Source: an uncultured Clostridia bacterium (GTDB lineage Bacteria > Bacillota > Clostridia > Oscillospirales > Acutalibacteraceae). Taken from it: DNA of 33,816 nt. Position numbers and translations under genes: made by a program. The stretch is taken from positions 1-33,816 of the forward strand of contig CAMVBR010000006.1 in NCBI GenBank assembly GCA_947165755.1, read 5' to 3'. Below, piece after piece: positions 8,943-18,751 of this stretch (its first letter is position 1; the number at the start of each line of letters is the position of its first letter). The notes under the pieces are model-generated. The model was not told the DNA's origin. It made no database searches and saw only the letters and a list, made by a program, of their open reading frames with translations.

Positions 8943-9417
8943 ACTTTAAGTGATCGCTCCAAATGCGAACAAGTCGGTCAAAAGAAACGCCGGCGTTTGC
9001 AGGCGAAGTAGACGGCAAACAAATCGCAGGCTTCCCCACAGCGGGCAACAAGTATTTATTGTAGTATTTTTCAGCGGTTTTCCCGTTTACAATAATCCTT
9101 TTGATCGGCGCGCGCTCCAGGATCCATGAAATATCGTTCGGCTGCACGTTTCTGATGGACGCATCGGAGCTTCCGTCAATATCACAGCTTGCGATCACAT
9201 CCCAAAGCGCTATTCTATGGGTCAGAAGAAACGCCTTCTTCTCTTCCGTATTCTTCAAAGGTTCAGCGTTGTAAATAACCGAAAGCATTCTCCAAAACCG
9301 GTTTTGCGGGTGCCCATAGAAAAATGCGGCTTCTCTGGATTTTACCGAAGGAAAACTGCCGAGAATCAGTATCTCGCTGTTATTATTAAATACGGGAGGA
9401 ATATTATGTTCAATCAT
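8941..9417 (-). CDS. DNA-deoxyinosine glycosylase / uracil-DNA glycosylase superfamily
   Basis: ILILGSFPSVKSREAAFFYGHPQNRFWRML, ALWDVIASCDIDGSSDASI, LPSTSPANAG: pattern of the hypoxanthine-DNA glycosylase family. Confidence 0.85.
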   Translation of the reverse strand: MIEHNIPPVFNNNSEILILGSFPSVKSREAAFFYGHPQNRFWRMLSVIYNAEPLKNTEEKKAFLLTHRIALWDVIASCDIDGSSDASIRNVQPNDISWILERAPIKRIIVNGKTAEKYYNKYLLPAVGKPAICLPSTSPANAGVSFDRLVRIWSDHLK

Positions 9418-10814
9418 CAGTTGATCTGCAAATGAGAAAGCTCAAAGAAATCACGGTATTTTGTAAAAATGAATTTCAGTTCTCTGCATTTTATCGGTTT
9501 GATATTGCAGATCCGCTTATATCCCACGGTAGTACCCTCATAAAGGGTTTTCCACTTTCCTTTTTCGTTCAGGTACAGGATTTCAAACGCTTCAATATGC
9601 TGACCGTTCGCAATATTCTCGGAAAGAACGATCTTATCAAACGGCTCGTCTTCTTTGAACCGAACATGCAGCACAGGCGTTCTGTCTTTTTCCTCCGGCC
9701 GCCAGAATGCGTTCATTGCCGTTGTTTTTATATTTTTCGCTATTGCGGGATCCTTTTCAGACGATGCCGAGATTTCGACGCGGTCATCAACAATATTGCC
9801 GGAGAACATAAGCTTGATATCTTTGCCGAATGCCGTAAGGATCTGTGTATCCACGTCGTCGATCACCCCGCGCTTATTCGGAGACAGACCGAGCATCAGG
9901 CAGGAATTATTACCTACGGAATTAAAATACAGCCCAAGCAGCTTATCTTTTGTTTTTACCGAATATTTGTCGTCCTCATCAAAGAACCAGTGCTTCCGGA
10001 TCGGCAAACTGACTTCACAGGGATACCAAATAAACTTTTCCTGCCCCTTGATCGCCTTCCGGCTGCCGATATCAAGCGCCATCATATCCCCTGCTTTTTT
10101 CGGCGCGGGCTCGGATGTACCGTCTTCATATACGCCGTAATAAGCGGGAACCGAACTCCATTCTTCGCTGCGGGTAACACCGTTTTCATTTCCGCTCCAA
10201 CGCACGTCAGGGCCCATAAAGGAAATCACGGCATTCGGGGCAAGGGTACGGATCGTTTGATAATACCGCCCCCAGTCATACTTCTGCACGCGTGTTTCAT
10301 TGCTGCCGCAGATGCCGTCGAGCCACACGCAGAAAACGTCGCCGTAGTTTGTAAGCAGCTCCGTCAGCAAATTACAGAAATAATCATCGTACGCAACGCC
10401 TGTTCCGTAAGTTTTCTCGTGCATATCCCAAGGGGAAACGTATATACCGAATTTCAAGCCGAACTTTCGGCAGGAATCGGCAACCATACGAACCAGGTCG
10501 CCCTCGCCGTCCATCCAATTGGAATTTTTCACGGAGTAATCCGTATGGGCAGTCGGCCATAAGCAAAAGCCGTCGTAATGCTTGCAGGTAAATACAAGAC
10601 CTCGCATGCCTGCGTTTACCGCCAGCTCGCACCAGCTGTCCGTATCCATATTTTCAGGCCAAAAAACAGAAGGCGATGTGTAACCACCGCCGAACTTTGC
10701 AGAAGTAAACACGGGAAGCCCGTAGCTTACAAGCGCATAGAATTCTGTTTTCTGCCATTCGATCTGCCGCGCAGAAGGTCTGGCGCTGTTTGCAAAACGA
10801 TAAGAATCATCCAT
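9417..10814 (-). CDS. alpha-L-fucosidase, GH29-like
   Basis: FTCKHYDGFCLWPTAHTDYSVKNSNW, LKFGIYVSPWDMHEKTYG, VWLDGICGSN (nucleophile-like Asp); C-terminal carbohydrate-binding-like region. Start set at 10814 (MDDSYRFANS), just after the preceding stop codon. Confidence 0.85.
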   Translation of the reverse strand: MDDSYRFANSARPSARQIEWQKTEFYALVSYGLPVFTSAKFGGGYTSPSVFWPENMDTDSWCELAVNAGMRGLVFTCKHYDGFCLWPTAHTDYSVKNSNWMDGEGDLVRMVADSCRKFGLKFGIYVSPWDMHEKTYGTGVAYDDYFCNLLTELLTNYGDVFCVWLDGICGSNETRVQKYDWGRYYQTIRTLAPNAVISFMGPDVRWSGNENGVTRSEEWSSVPAYYGVYEDGTSEPAPKKAGDMMALDIGSRKAIKGQEKFIWYPCEVSLPIRKHWFFDEDDKYSVKTKDKLLGLYFNSVGNNSCLMLGLSPNKRGVIDDVDTQILTAFGKDIKLMFSGNIVDDRVEISASSEKDPAIAKNIKTTAMNAFWRPEEKDRTPVLHVRFKEDEPFDKIVLSENIANGQHIEAFEILYLNEKGKWKTLYEGTTVGYKRICNIKPIKCRELKFIFTKYRDFFELSHLQIN

Positions 10815-10815
10815 A

Positions 10816-11169
10816 TCAGTCGTGATTTGTGGCAACGATATCCGCGCCGGTGCCGAGAATGTTCGGAATGATCACCTGACCGAGTTTCACAGGCGCTTCA
10901 ACGGTAACGGAATTGATCGCCTTCATGCAGTCAAAGATCATGCTTTTCGGGATCGGTTTGTTGGATTTGACCGGAACCACGGGATAGATCCCGCCGTTCA
11001 CTTTTACGCTGGTTGCGAGTGAACGTGTGGGATTCACAATTTCCGACCGGGCATAAGCATCGCCGCGCTTGCAGGTGTTTCCCGTAACAGAAAGTACCCC
11101 CGTTTCATCATATTCCACAGTGATCGCGCAGCCCAAGGGGCAGGCAACGCACGTAAGATCTCTTTTCAT
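10816..11169 (-). CDS. DUF1667 family protein (small Cys-containing protein linked to GlpA/GlpB-like oxidoreductases)
   Basis: MKRDLTCVACPLGCAITVEYDE...GNTCKRGDAYARSEIVNPTRSLATSVKVNGG...PVVPVKSNKPIPKSMIFDCM. Confidence 0.88.
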   Translation of the reverse strand: MKRDLTCVACPLGCAITVEYDETGVLSVTGNTCKRGDAYARSEIVNPTRSLATSVKVNGGIYPVVPVKSNKPIPKSMIFDCMKAINSVTVEAPVKLGQVIIPNILGTGADIVATNHD

Positions 11170-11171
11170 AT

Positions 11172-12428
11172 TTATTCCTCCACACGAACAGTAATCGAGC
11201 TGTTCTCATCCATCGCGGCAAGTACGTCCGCAGGGATCACAACGTTTTCCATCTCACCGGGAGCAAGCTTTACTTTCTTCTTAGAAGAAATCGTTTTTCC
11301 GTCGCATTCCAATACGACTCTTGCATTTTTGAAAATTCTGCCTACCCTGAAATACAGCTTCACGTCGTTGGGATTTTTCACGTTTACGCGCTGCGGAACA
11401 AGATACCGCACGCCGTTCCCCGTAACTGTGTTCACATATACCGTTTCCTTCGGCGCAGTACCTAAAATATATTCGGCGGCGCCCTGCCCGGCCAGCTGAG
11501 ACTCCAGCGTTACGTAGTCCACAAGATCATGCACGTGCAAAACGTTGCCGCAGGCGAATATGCCCTGATGGTCTGTTTGCCGCATTTCATCCACAACGGC
11601 GCCGTTCGTAACACGGTCTATCGCTATCCCTACGTTTTTTGTCAGCTCGTTCTCGGGAATCAAACCGACGGAAAGCATCAGCGTATCGCATTCTATATAT
11701 TCTTCCGTTCCCGGGATCGGCTGCAGCCGATCATCCACCTTTGCAATGGTAACGCCCTCCAGCCGCTGGGTACCGTGCGTCTCGATCACGGTCGTGGAAA
11801 GACGAAGCGGGATGCCGAAGTCATCCAAACACTGAACGATATTTCTTGTAAGGCCGCCGGAATAGGGCATGATCTCGCATACCACCTTCACCTCTGCGCC
11901 TTCCAGCGTCATACGCCGCGCCATGATCAGACCGATATCGCCGGACCCCAAAATCACAACCTTTTTGCCGGGCATATATCCGTCGAGATTCACGTATTTC
12001 TGCGCGGTACCGGCAGTCATAATACCCGATGCACGCGTACCGGCCATTTCCAATGCGCCGCGCGGGCGCTCGCGGCAGCCCATGGCAAGCACAACAGCCT
12101 TGGCCTGAATTTTCAGAAAACCGTCTATTTTATTAACAGCGGTCACCAGATTGCATTCGCTGATATCCAATACCATGGTATCGCATTTTACATCGATATC
12201 CGTTTTTTCAACTTCTACGATAAACCTGTCTGCATATTCGGGGCCGGAAAGCTCTTCGCCGAAATAGTGCAGACCGAAACCGGTATGAATACACTGCTCC
12301 AGAATACCGCCAAGCGTTTGCGCGCGCTCAAGAATGATTATCTTTTCCACGCCGCACTCTTTTGCTTTCAGCGCGGCTGCCATACCGGCCGGGCCGCCGC
12401 CTACAACGACAAGATCATAATTCAACAC
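11172..12428 (-). CDS. FAD-dependent pyridine nucleotide-disulfide oxidoreductase family protein, glycerol-3-phosphate dehydrogenase associated
   Basis: DLVVVGGGPAGMAAALKAKECGVEKIIILER; VVILGSGDIGLIMARRMTLEGAEV; GIFACGNVLHVHDLVDYV. Confidence 0.85.
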   Translation of the reverse strand: MLNYDLVVVGGGPAGMAAALKAKECGVEKIIILERAQTLGGILEQCIHTGFGLHYFGEELSGPEYADRFIVEVEKTDIDVKCDTMVLDISECNLVTAVNKIDGFLKIQAKAVVLAMGCRERPRGALEMAGTRASGIMTAGTAQKYVNLDGYMPGKKVVILGSGDIGLIMARRMTLEGAEVKVVCEIMPYSGGLTRNIVQCLDDFGIPLRLSTTVIETHGTQRLEGVTIAKVDDRLQPIPGTEEYIECDTLMLSVGLIPENELTKNVGIAIDRVTNGAVVDEMRQTDHQGIFACGNVLHVHDLVDYVTLESQLAGQGAAEYILGTAPKETVYVNTVTGNGVRYLVPQRVNVKNPNDVKLYFRVGRIFKNARVVLECDGKTISSKKKVKLAPGEMENVVIPADVLAAMDENSSITVRVEE

Positions 12429-12443
12429 GTTCTGTTCCTCCGC

Positions 12444-13877
12444 TTATTTCGTTTTGTCAAACAGGATTCTGGAACCCTTACCGAATTTCGTGATCTCATT
12501 CATCTCCACGCCGAGCTCTCTGGCGAGGATCTCAACCACCTTTGAACCGCAGAAACCGCCCTGGCATCTGCCCATTCCGGCGCGCGTACGGCGTTTTACG
12601 CCGTCCACGTCCCTTGCGCCACCCGGAGCTCTGATCGCATCAACGATCTCCCCCTCTGTGATGGTTTCACAACGGCATATAATACGGCCATAGGCGGGGT
12701 TACGCGCAATTGCTGCGGCCCTTTCCTCATCCGTTGCGTTACGGAAATGGAAAATACCTTCCCGTTTACCGTTGAAGCTTTCATTTGCTTCAAGATCGTC
12801 AAAAGCGTTTGTTACGAGATAAGAGAGATATTTCGCTATGGCAGGGGCAGAGGAAAGCCCGGGGGATTCAATGCCGGCGGCATTGATGAATTTCTCGTTG
12901 ATTTTACTCGGGCCAAGCACAAAATCTTGAGAGGTATCGTGCGCGCGCAGACCGCAGAAGGATGTGATTGCGTTTCTTGTGGAAACAAGCTTACAGCTTT
13001 TTGTTGCAAGCGTTTTCACTGCTTTCAAACCATCCAGGGTTGTTGCGGTGTTATCGCGATCCTCAGTTTCGGCAGCGGTCGGACCGATCAACAGGTTGCC
13101 GTCTACGGTCGGCGTGACCAAAACACCCTTACCAAGCTCGGTAGGGCACTGAAAAACGGTATGCGACACAAGATTACCTACCGCTTTATCCAACACGAAA
13201 TACTCGCCGCTGCGCACTTTGATATGTACGCTGTCGTCCCCGATCATGCGGGCGATCTCATCCGAATGCGTGCCTGCAGCATTGATCACATAGGAAGAAA
13301 CGATCTCCCCCTGGGTTGTGGAAAGATGGAATACCCCATCCGAGCAATCAATACCGGTCACCGCGCAGTTTCTGATAAGCTCTACGCCGTTTGCAACGGC
13401 ATTTTCTGCGGCTGCGATCGTAAGCTCGTACGGGCATACGATACCTGCGCTTTTTGCCAGCAGCGCGCCGCACGCCTCTTCCGCGATATTCGGCTCGATC
13501 GCAAGAAGCTGCTCCCGATCCAGAAGCTCCATATCCGGAACCCCGTTTTTGATGCCTCTTTCATAAAGCTCTTTCAGGGTTTTAATTTCATCTTCGCAAA
13601 AAGCAACGACCAACGAACCGTTATTTTTATAAGGTACGTCCAGTTCCTCGCAGAATTCTTTCATGATCGCGGCGCCTTTTACGTTGAAGTTTGCCTTCAA
13701 CGTTCCGGGAACAGCGTCAAAACCTGCATGCACAATGCCGCTGTTTGCTTTTGAAGCTCCCATAGCGACGTCGTTCTCAGCCTCAAGAAGAACCGTACGA
13801 AGTTTATACCTTGATAATTCTCTCGCCGTCAAAGCGCCGATCACACCGGCGCCGATAATAGCAACATCATAAATCAT
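12444..13877 (-). CDS. GlpA-like FAD-dependent glycerol-3-phosphate dehydrogenase with C-terminal BFD-like [2Fe-2S] domain
   Basis: DVAIIGAGVIGALTARELSRYKLRTVLLEAENDVAMGASKANSGIVHAGFDA; C-terminal ICRCETITEGEIVDAI...RTRAGMGRCQGGFCGSKV. Confidence 0.86.
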   Translation of the reverse strand: MIYDVAIIGAGVIGALTARELSRYKLRTVLLEAENDVAMGASKANSGIVHAGFDAVPGTLKANFNVKGAAIMKEFCEELDVPYKNNGSLVVAFCEDEIKTLKELYERGIKNGVPDMELLDREQLLAIEPNIAEEACGALLAKSAGIVCPYELTIAAAENAVANGVELIRNCAVTGIDCSDGVFHLSTTQGEIVSSYVINAAGTHSDEIARMIGDDSVHIKVRSGEYFVLDKAVGNLVSHTVFQCPTELGKGVLVTPTVDGNLLIGPTAAETEDRDNTATTLDGLKAVKTLATKSCKLVSTRNAITSFCGLRAHDTSQDFVLGPSKINEKFINAAGIESPGLSSAPAIAKYLSYLVTNAFDDLEANESFNGKREGIFHFRNATDEERAAAIARNPAYGRIICRCETITEGEIVDAIRAPGGARDVDGVKRRTRAGMGRCQGGFCGSKVVEILARELGVEMNEITKFGKGSRILFDKTK

Positions 13878-13926
13878 TTTGATTCAACATCTCCCAGCGG
13901 TACAAAAAATAGATTTTTGCCAATCA

Positions 13927-13976
13927 ATTATACTATACGCAATCATAAAATTCAACTGTCGTTAATATATTAACAA
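13927..13976 (-). promoter_or_regulatory. promoter of the glp-like/fucosidase operon with an adjacent Rex-like palindromic operator
   Basis: Minus strand: TTGTTAATATATTAACGA (13976-13959), then TTGAAT (13955-13950), 17 nt, TATAAT (13932-13927). Confidence 0.65.
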
Positions 13977-13992
13977 CGATTTTAAGGTATGA

Positions 13993-14026
13993 AAAAAAAT
14001 ATCCGCCCTTAAGGCGGATATTTTTT
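13993..14026. terminator. bidirectional rho-independent terminator
   Basis: AAAAAATATCCGCC-CTTAA-GGCGGATATTTTTT perfect dyad. Confidence 0.88.
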
Positions 14027-14032
14027 AAACAA

Positions 14033-14188
14033 TTATTCTGTGGGTTCTTCTACGGCTGCTTCGGTAGGATCTTCAGAAGTGGTTTCTTCTTCAAGAGCGG
14101 TTCCGAGATAATCAAAAATTGCCTGCCAAATCATGATCTTTGCAAAAGGCTTCATGATTTTAAGAAGCATCTTAATAATCCATCCCAT
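14033..14188 (-). CDS. 51-aa small protein (cationic amphipathic N-terminus, acidic C-terminal tail), not in the ORF track
   Basis: MGWIIKMLLKIMKPFAKIMIWQAIFDYLGTALEEETTSEDPTEAAVEEPTE; GGAGG SD 8 nt upstream; own promoter TTGATT (14251-14246)-17-TATAAA (14228-14223) on the minus strand; terminator right after the stop. Confidence 0.72.
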   Translation of the reverse strand: MGWIIKMLLKIMKPFAKIMIWQAIFDYLGTALEEETTSEDPTEAAVEEPTE

Positions 14189-14255
14189 AATAATAACCTC
14201 CAATAATAATGATTTCAGTTAATTTATACCACAGTTTACACAAAAAATCAATAGA

Positions 14256-14978
14256 CTAAAACAATTTTTTTGAATGTTTTTCAAATGATTCCGGTATGGT
14301 TTCGGGTTCAGGGTAATCCACACCGTGTGTATCTACACGAACGTAGGCCATCACCTGATCTGTTATGGGACGGTCGTATGCGTCGGTTTGCGTATTGCCG
14401 ATACGGTTTACTACGTCCATTCCGTCGATTACTTTTCCGAACGCCGCGTAGTCGCCATCGAGATAAGCCGGCGCGGCAGTACAGATAAAGAACTGCGAAC
14501 CCGCAGTATTATACGCGGCAGCGGGATTAAAACGGTTCCCCTGCCGCGCCATGGAAACAACGCCCTCCGTATGAGATAACGTATTATTATTGTAGCCGTT
14601 ATTGGAAAACTCACCCACGATCTGATATCCGGGGCCGCCGGTACCGTTCCCGAGAGGGTCGCCGGTCTGGATCATGAAGTTTTCGATCACGCGGTGGAAA
14701 ATAATGCCGTCATAAAAACCTTTATTTGCCAAAGAGATAAAATTATTCACGGTATTTTCGGCAATTTCCGGGTACAGCTCAAAAGCGATCACACCGCCGT
14801 CCTTTGTTACAATTACGGCCATAGGATGCTCATTATTCTTGAATTTCTCTATTTCGGCATTATAAAGCTCTTCAAAATTCACAGTTTTCGACTCCTTTTT
14901 ATTACAAGAACTGAATAGGCACATGGAAATTACGGCAACCAAAACAAAAGAAATTGCCGTAGAAATTATTTTACGCAT
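14256..14978 (-). CDS. peptidyl-prolyl cis-trans isomerase, cyclophilin type, lipoprotein
   Basis: Signal peptide with lipobox ([10 protein letters not shown]); cyclophilin core [53 protein letters not shown]. Confidence 0.93.
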   Translation of the reverse strand: MRKIISTAISFVLVAVISMCLFSSCNKKESKTVNFEELYNAEIEKFKNNEHPMAVIVTKDGGVIAFELYPEIAENTVNNFISLANKGFYDGIIFHRVIENFMIQTGDPLGNGTGGPGYQIVGEFSNNGYNNNTLSHTEGVVSMARQGNRFNPAAAYNTAGSQFFICTAAPAYLDGDYAAFGKVIDGMDVVNRIGNTQTDAYDRPITDQVMAYVRVDTHGVDYPEPETIPESFEKHSKKLF

Positions 14979-16863
14979 TCTCTGTTACCTCTCCCGGATC
15001 AACGGAAGAACCTTCCATTAAGCGCTTGAAGCCTTCACCGTCGATCTTTTCGTTTTCAATCAAATAGCTCGCAAGAAGGTCAAGACGATCTCTGTGCTCT
15101 CGAAGGATCGATTCGCACCTGCCGTAAGCTTTGAGCATGATCTTTTTCACTTCCGCATCGATATCTTTTGCGATTTCTTCGGAATAGTTCCGTACGGTAC
15201 CGTAGTCTTTACCGAGAAATACCTCATCATGACCGGAACCGAACGCGATGGGGCCGAGGGTATCGCTCATGCCGTATTTGGTTACCATCTTTCTGGCGAT
15301 TTCCGACGCGCGCTCGATATCGTTGGAGGCTCCCGTTGTAATATCGTCGAATACGATTTTTTCTGCGACGCGGCCGCCGAGCAAGGTGACCAGATCATCC
15401 TCCATGCTCTTCTTGGATCTGTAAAGCTTATCTTCCACCGGCAGCGACATGGTATAACCGCCGGCCATGCCTCTGGGAACGATGGAAACCTGATGCACGG
15501 GATCCTGCCCCTCAAGGTAGTAGGTTGCAACCGCATGCCCGGCCTCATGAAAAGCTGTGATCTTTTTATCTTTCTCTGATATCTTATGCGACTTCTTTTC
15601 AGTTCCTACAATAACCCGGATCGCGGCTTCCTCGATCTCGGCTTTTGTGATCGCCTTCAAGCCCTTTCTTGCGGCAAGCAGGGCTGCCTCATTCAGCAGG
15701 TTCGCAAGATCAGCGCCCGTAAAACCGACTGTGGATCTTGCGATCTCCTGAAAATCAACGTCAGGCGCCAGAGATTTATTCCTTGCATGCACCTTAAGGA
15801 TCTCCACACGGCCTTTGATATCAGGATAACCGACGGTCACCTGACGGTCAAAGCGGCCGGGACGAAGCAGCGCGGGATCAAGGATATCCGGTCGGTTGGT
15901 AGCGGCGATCACGATCACGCCTTCGTTTTCAACGAAACCGTCCATCTCAACCAGCATCTGGTTCAGCGTTTGCTCTCTTTCATCGTGTCCGCCGCCCATA
16001 CCGGCGCCTCTGTGGCGGCCGACAGCGTCGATCTCGTCGATGAAGATGATGGAAGGCGCGCATTTCTTCGCCTGCGCAAACAGATCGCGCACACGGGAAG
16101 CGCCGACGCCCACATACATCTCAAGAAAATCCGAACCGGAAATAGATAAAAACGGAGCGTTTGCCTCCCCCGCAACGGCCTTTGCAAGCAAAGTTTTACC
16201 CGTACCGGGAGGGCCTACAAGCAGAACGCCCTTGGGAATCCTTGCGCCGAGCGCGTTGTATTTTCCGGGATCCTTCAGGAACTCAACGATTTCGGCAAGC
16301 TCTTCTTTTTCCTCATCCGCACCGGCGACGTCCGCAAACGTGACCTTTTTTCCGCCGTCGTTTTTTCGTACCCTCGCCTTACCGAAGCTCATGGTTCGGT
16401 TGGATTCACTCATAATGCTCTGGTTCATGCTTCTGGTCATTACGAACATCAGCACGCCGAGCACAACGATCATAAGAATGGTCGGGATCAGGCTTACAAG
16501 CCATGAATTAGACGCCCCGGATTTGTAGTTGAACTCCACGGGTTTATCCGGGTGTTCTTCATTATACCGCATTACATAGGCGTGGACGTCCTCATAAAAA
16601 AGCGTTACGCTTGGAACGGTATACTTATGAACGGCTTTATCGTCGCGCAGCTTATAATTCAGAAGGCCGCTGCCGAGATTCAGCTCGTACGACTCAATTT
16701 TATCTTCTCTGAAAAGCTGAACGATCTCATAATAAGTTTTTTCCTTTTCCGAAGCGGAAGATCTCACAAAAAAGGAAATCACCATAATCATTACCAGCGG
16801 CACAAGAATCAGGGGTAAGAACTGACCGATTTTACGCGTTTTATCGTTGTTCAATGCTTTCAC
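14971..16863 (-). CDS. ftsH: ATP-dependent zinc metalloprotease FtsH
   Basis: [64 protein letters not shown] zinc motif. Confidence 0.97.
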   Translation of the reverse strand: MKALNNDKTRKIGQFLPLILVPLVMIMVISFFVRSSASEKEKTYYEIVQLFREDKIESYELNLGSGLLNYKLRDDKAVHKYTVPSVTLFYEDVHAYVMRYNEEHPDKPVEFNYKSGASNSWLVSLIPTILMIVVLGVLMFVMTRSMNQSIMSESNRTMSFGKARVRKNDGGKKVTFADVAGADEEKEELAEIVEFLKDPGKYNALGARIPKGVLLVGPPGTGKTLLAKAVAGEANAPFLSISGSDFLEMYVGVGASRVRDLFAQAKKCAPSIIFIDEIDAVGRHRGAGMGGGHDEREQTLNQMLVEMDGFVENEGVIVIAATNRPDILDPALLRPGRFDRQVTVGYPDIKGRVEILKVHARNKSLAPDVDFQEIARSTVGFTGADLANLLNEAALLAARKGLKAITKAEIEEAAIRVIVGTEKKSHKISEKDKKITAFHEAGHAVATYYLEGQDPVHQVSIVPRGMAGGYTMSLPVEDKLYRSKKSMEDDLVTLLGGRVAEKIVFDDITTGASNDIERASEIARKMVTKYGMSDTLGPIAFGSGHDEVFLGKDYGTVRNYSEEIAKDIDAEVKKIMLKAYGRCESILREHRDRLDLLASYLIENEKIDGEGFKRLMEGSSVDPGEVTENA

Positions 16864-17408
16864 TCCTTGTTTTTCATATAAACCTGCGGTTTCAGTATTC
16901 CCACAAACGGGAGATTTCTGTATTTTTCATCGTAGTCGAGCCCGTAACCGACGATAAACTCATCCGGCACCTCAAGCCCTTTATAATCCGGAAAAATATC
17001 CACTTTTCTGCGTTCGGGCTTGTCAAAGAGCGTACAGATCCGGATGCTGTTCGGATTTCTGGCGTAAAGAAGATCCATAAGATAATTGAGCGTCATACCG
17101 CTGTCGAGAATATCTTCAACGATCAGAACGTCGTATCCTCTGATATCCCGATCCAAATCCTTCATGATTCGCACGGTCCCGCTCGATTTTATACCGCTTC
17201 CGTAGGAAGAAACAGCCATGAAATCGATCTCGCAGGGAATATCGATGGATCGCATCAAATCCGTCATAAAAACGATGGATCCTTTCAGAATGCTTACCAT
17301 AAGCAGATTTCTGCCTTTATAATCAGATGAAATCTGCGCGCCGAGTTTTTTTACAACGCTATCCAGTAATTCTTCTGAAAAAAGGACTTCTTTAATATCA
17401 TTCAACAT
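16860..17408 (-). CDS. hpt: hypoxanthine phosphoribosyltransferase
   Basis: [44 protein letters not shown] motif, [24 protein letters not shown]. Confidence 0.95.
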   Translation of the reverse strand: MLNDIKEVLFSEELLDSVVKKLGAQISSDYKGRNLLMVSILKGSIVFMTDLMRSIDIPCEIDFMAVSSYGSGIKSSGTVRIMKDLDRDIRGYDVLIVEDILDSGMTLNYLMDLLYARNPNSIRICTLFDKPERRKVDIFPDYKGLEVPDEFIVGYGLDYDEKYRNLPFVGILKPQVYMKNKE

Positions 17409-18751
17409 GATTTGCAGTTCTCCATTCTGATAATCATAATTTTTTTTGTATTTTCGCCCGCAAGTCGGCTGCTGTCCACGCCTGCGCCATAAGCCCAGAT
17501 CACACCGCGGCTGTCTGCGATCACAGGCAGTTCTTTTCTTTCAGCCGCCGGAATTTTCATTTCCGTATACAGTTTTTTCAGTGTTTTGGTGCAGTTTCTT
17601 TTGGAAAGCCGCACGCGATCACCGGTTAAGGGGGTTCTGATCTCTATAAAATCATCTATTTTTTCATAATCGATGTATTCACAGCAATATTCAATTACGG
17701 CTGCGGCATCGAATATCTCGAACTTCAAAATATTACGGTAAAATGGAACCGGTCGAAGCGAATGTTTTGCCAATCTCACATTCGCAGGAATATCACACGC
17801 CGGAACGGCATTATCCTGAAAAAGATACGTTCCGTCGGTTTTGATTCTGATATTGCCCGGGAGCGTTAACGCGAAGCCGGCGCGATCAAGGTTTTGAGAA
17901 ATCAGATCAACATGAACCGCCTCAAACGATGCGCCGGGAACAGAAGACAAATACCGGCAAAGAACTCTTGCAAGCAACGCGGGATGCAGCTTCAAAAGAG
18001 GTGCAACGATCAGCTTACCGTCTTTCATCAAACCGGAGAGCTGTTTCTCTGCTTCCCGATCCATAAAATCATCTTCGGATCTCAGGTTTTTAATACAGCG
18101 CAGCGCCGTTGCCTCAAACGAGGGAAATATCTCCTGCAGCGGAGGGATCACGTTATGCCTGACCCGATTTCTTGTATATGCATCCGAATCGTTGGATTTA
18201 TCCGTCCGGAAAGCAATCCCCTTTTCACTGCAATAGGCCACAGTCTGCATACGCGTAAACCCGATCAATGGTCTGATAATATTGCCCCTTACCGGCGGAA
18301 TTGCGCTTAATCCGTGAAGAGAAGTGCCGCGGCTCAAATTGAGCAGAAACGTTTCGATCACATCGCTGCCGGTATGCGCGGTGGCTATTTTCTCCGCGTC
18401 TATTGAAGAAAAATAATCATACCTTATTTTTCTGGCGGTCAGTTCAATACTTTCACCGTGCGCCTGTGCAATACCGGCAACGTCGGCGCGGTAAACGTAA
18501 AGAGGAATATTTCGCGCCTCACAATAATCCCGAACGAACGCTTCGTCCGCATCGGATTCCTCTCCGCGCAGGCAATGATTTACATGTGCGGCGCTCAGCT
18601 CTACTCCAAGCTGCTTTCTGCATTCATAAAAAAGTTCAAGCAGGCAGGTTGAATCAGCGCCGCCGGAAAAAGCAACGCAAACACGGTCGCCTTTTTGAAC
18701 CATACTATATTGAGAGATCGTATTCAGGAATAATTCACTGAGCGCTGTCAT
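17402..18751 (-). CDS. tilS: tRNA(Ile)-lysidine synthase
   Basis: VCVAFSGGADSTCLLELFYECRKQLG PP-loop, AHVNHCLRGEESDADEAFVRDYC; start near 18751 (MTALSELF), overlapping the dnaB end, rather than ORF-track 18853. Confidence 0.93.
   Translation of the reverse strand: MTALSELFLNTISQYSMVQKGDRVCVAFSGGADSTCLLELFYECRKQLGVELSAAHVNHCLRGEESDADEAFVRDYCEARNIPLYVYRADVAGIAQAHGESIELTARKIRYDYFSSIDAEKIATAHTGSDVIETFLLNLSRGTSLHGLSAIPPVRGNIIRPLIGFTRMQTVAYCSEKGIAFRTDKSNDSDAYTRNRVRHNVIPPLQEIFPSFEATALRCIKNLRSEDDFMDREAEKQLSGLMKDGKLIVAPLLKLHPALLARVLCRYLSSVPGASFEAVHVDLISQNLDRAGFALTLPGNIRIKTDGTYLFQDNAVPACDIPANVRLAKHSLRPVPFYRNILKFEIFDAAAVIEYCCEYIDYEKIDDFIEIRTPLTGDRVRLSKRNCTKTLKKLYTEMKIPAAERKELPVIADSRGVIWAYGAGVDSSRLAGENTKKIMIIRMENCKSC

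Noticed and set aside
9432-10562. 376-aa plus-strand ORF
   Set aside because: Antisense of the GH29 fucosidase; no plausible SD or domain.
11529-12545. 338-aa plus-strand ORF
   Set aside because: Antisense to the FAD oxidoreductase; composition typical of shadow ORFs (His/Cys-rich).
12747-13754. 335-aa plus-strand ORF
   Set aside because: Antisense shadow of the GlpA-like gene with no family signature.
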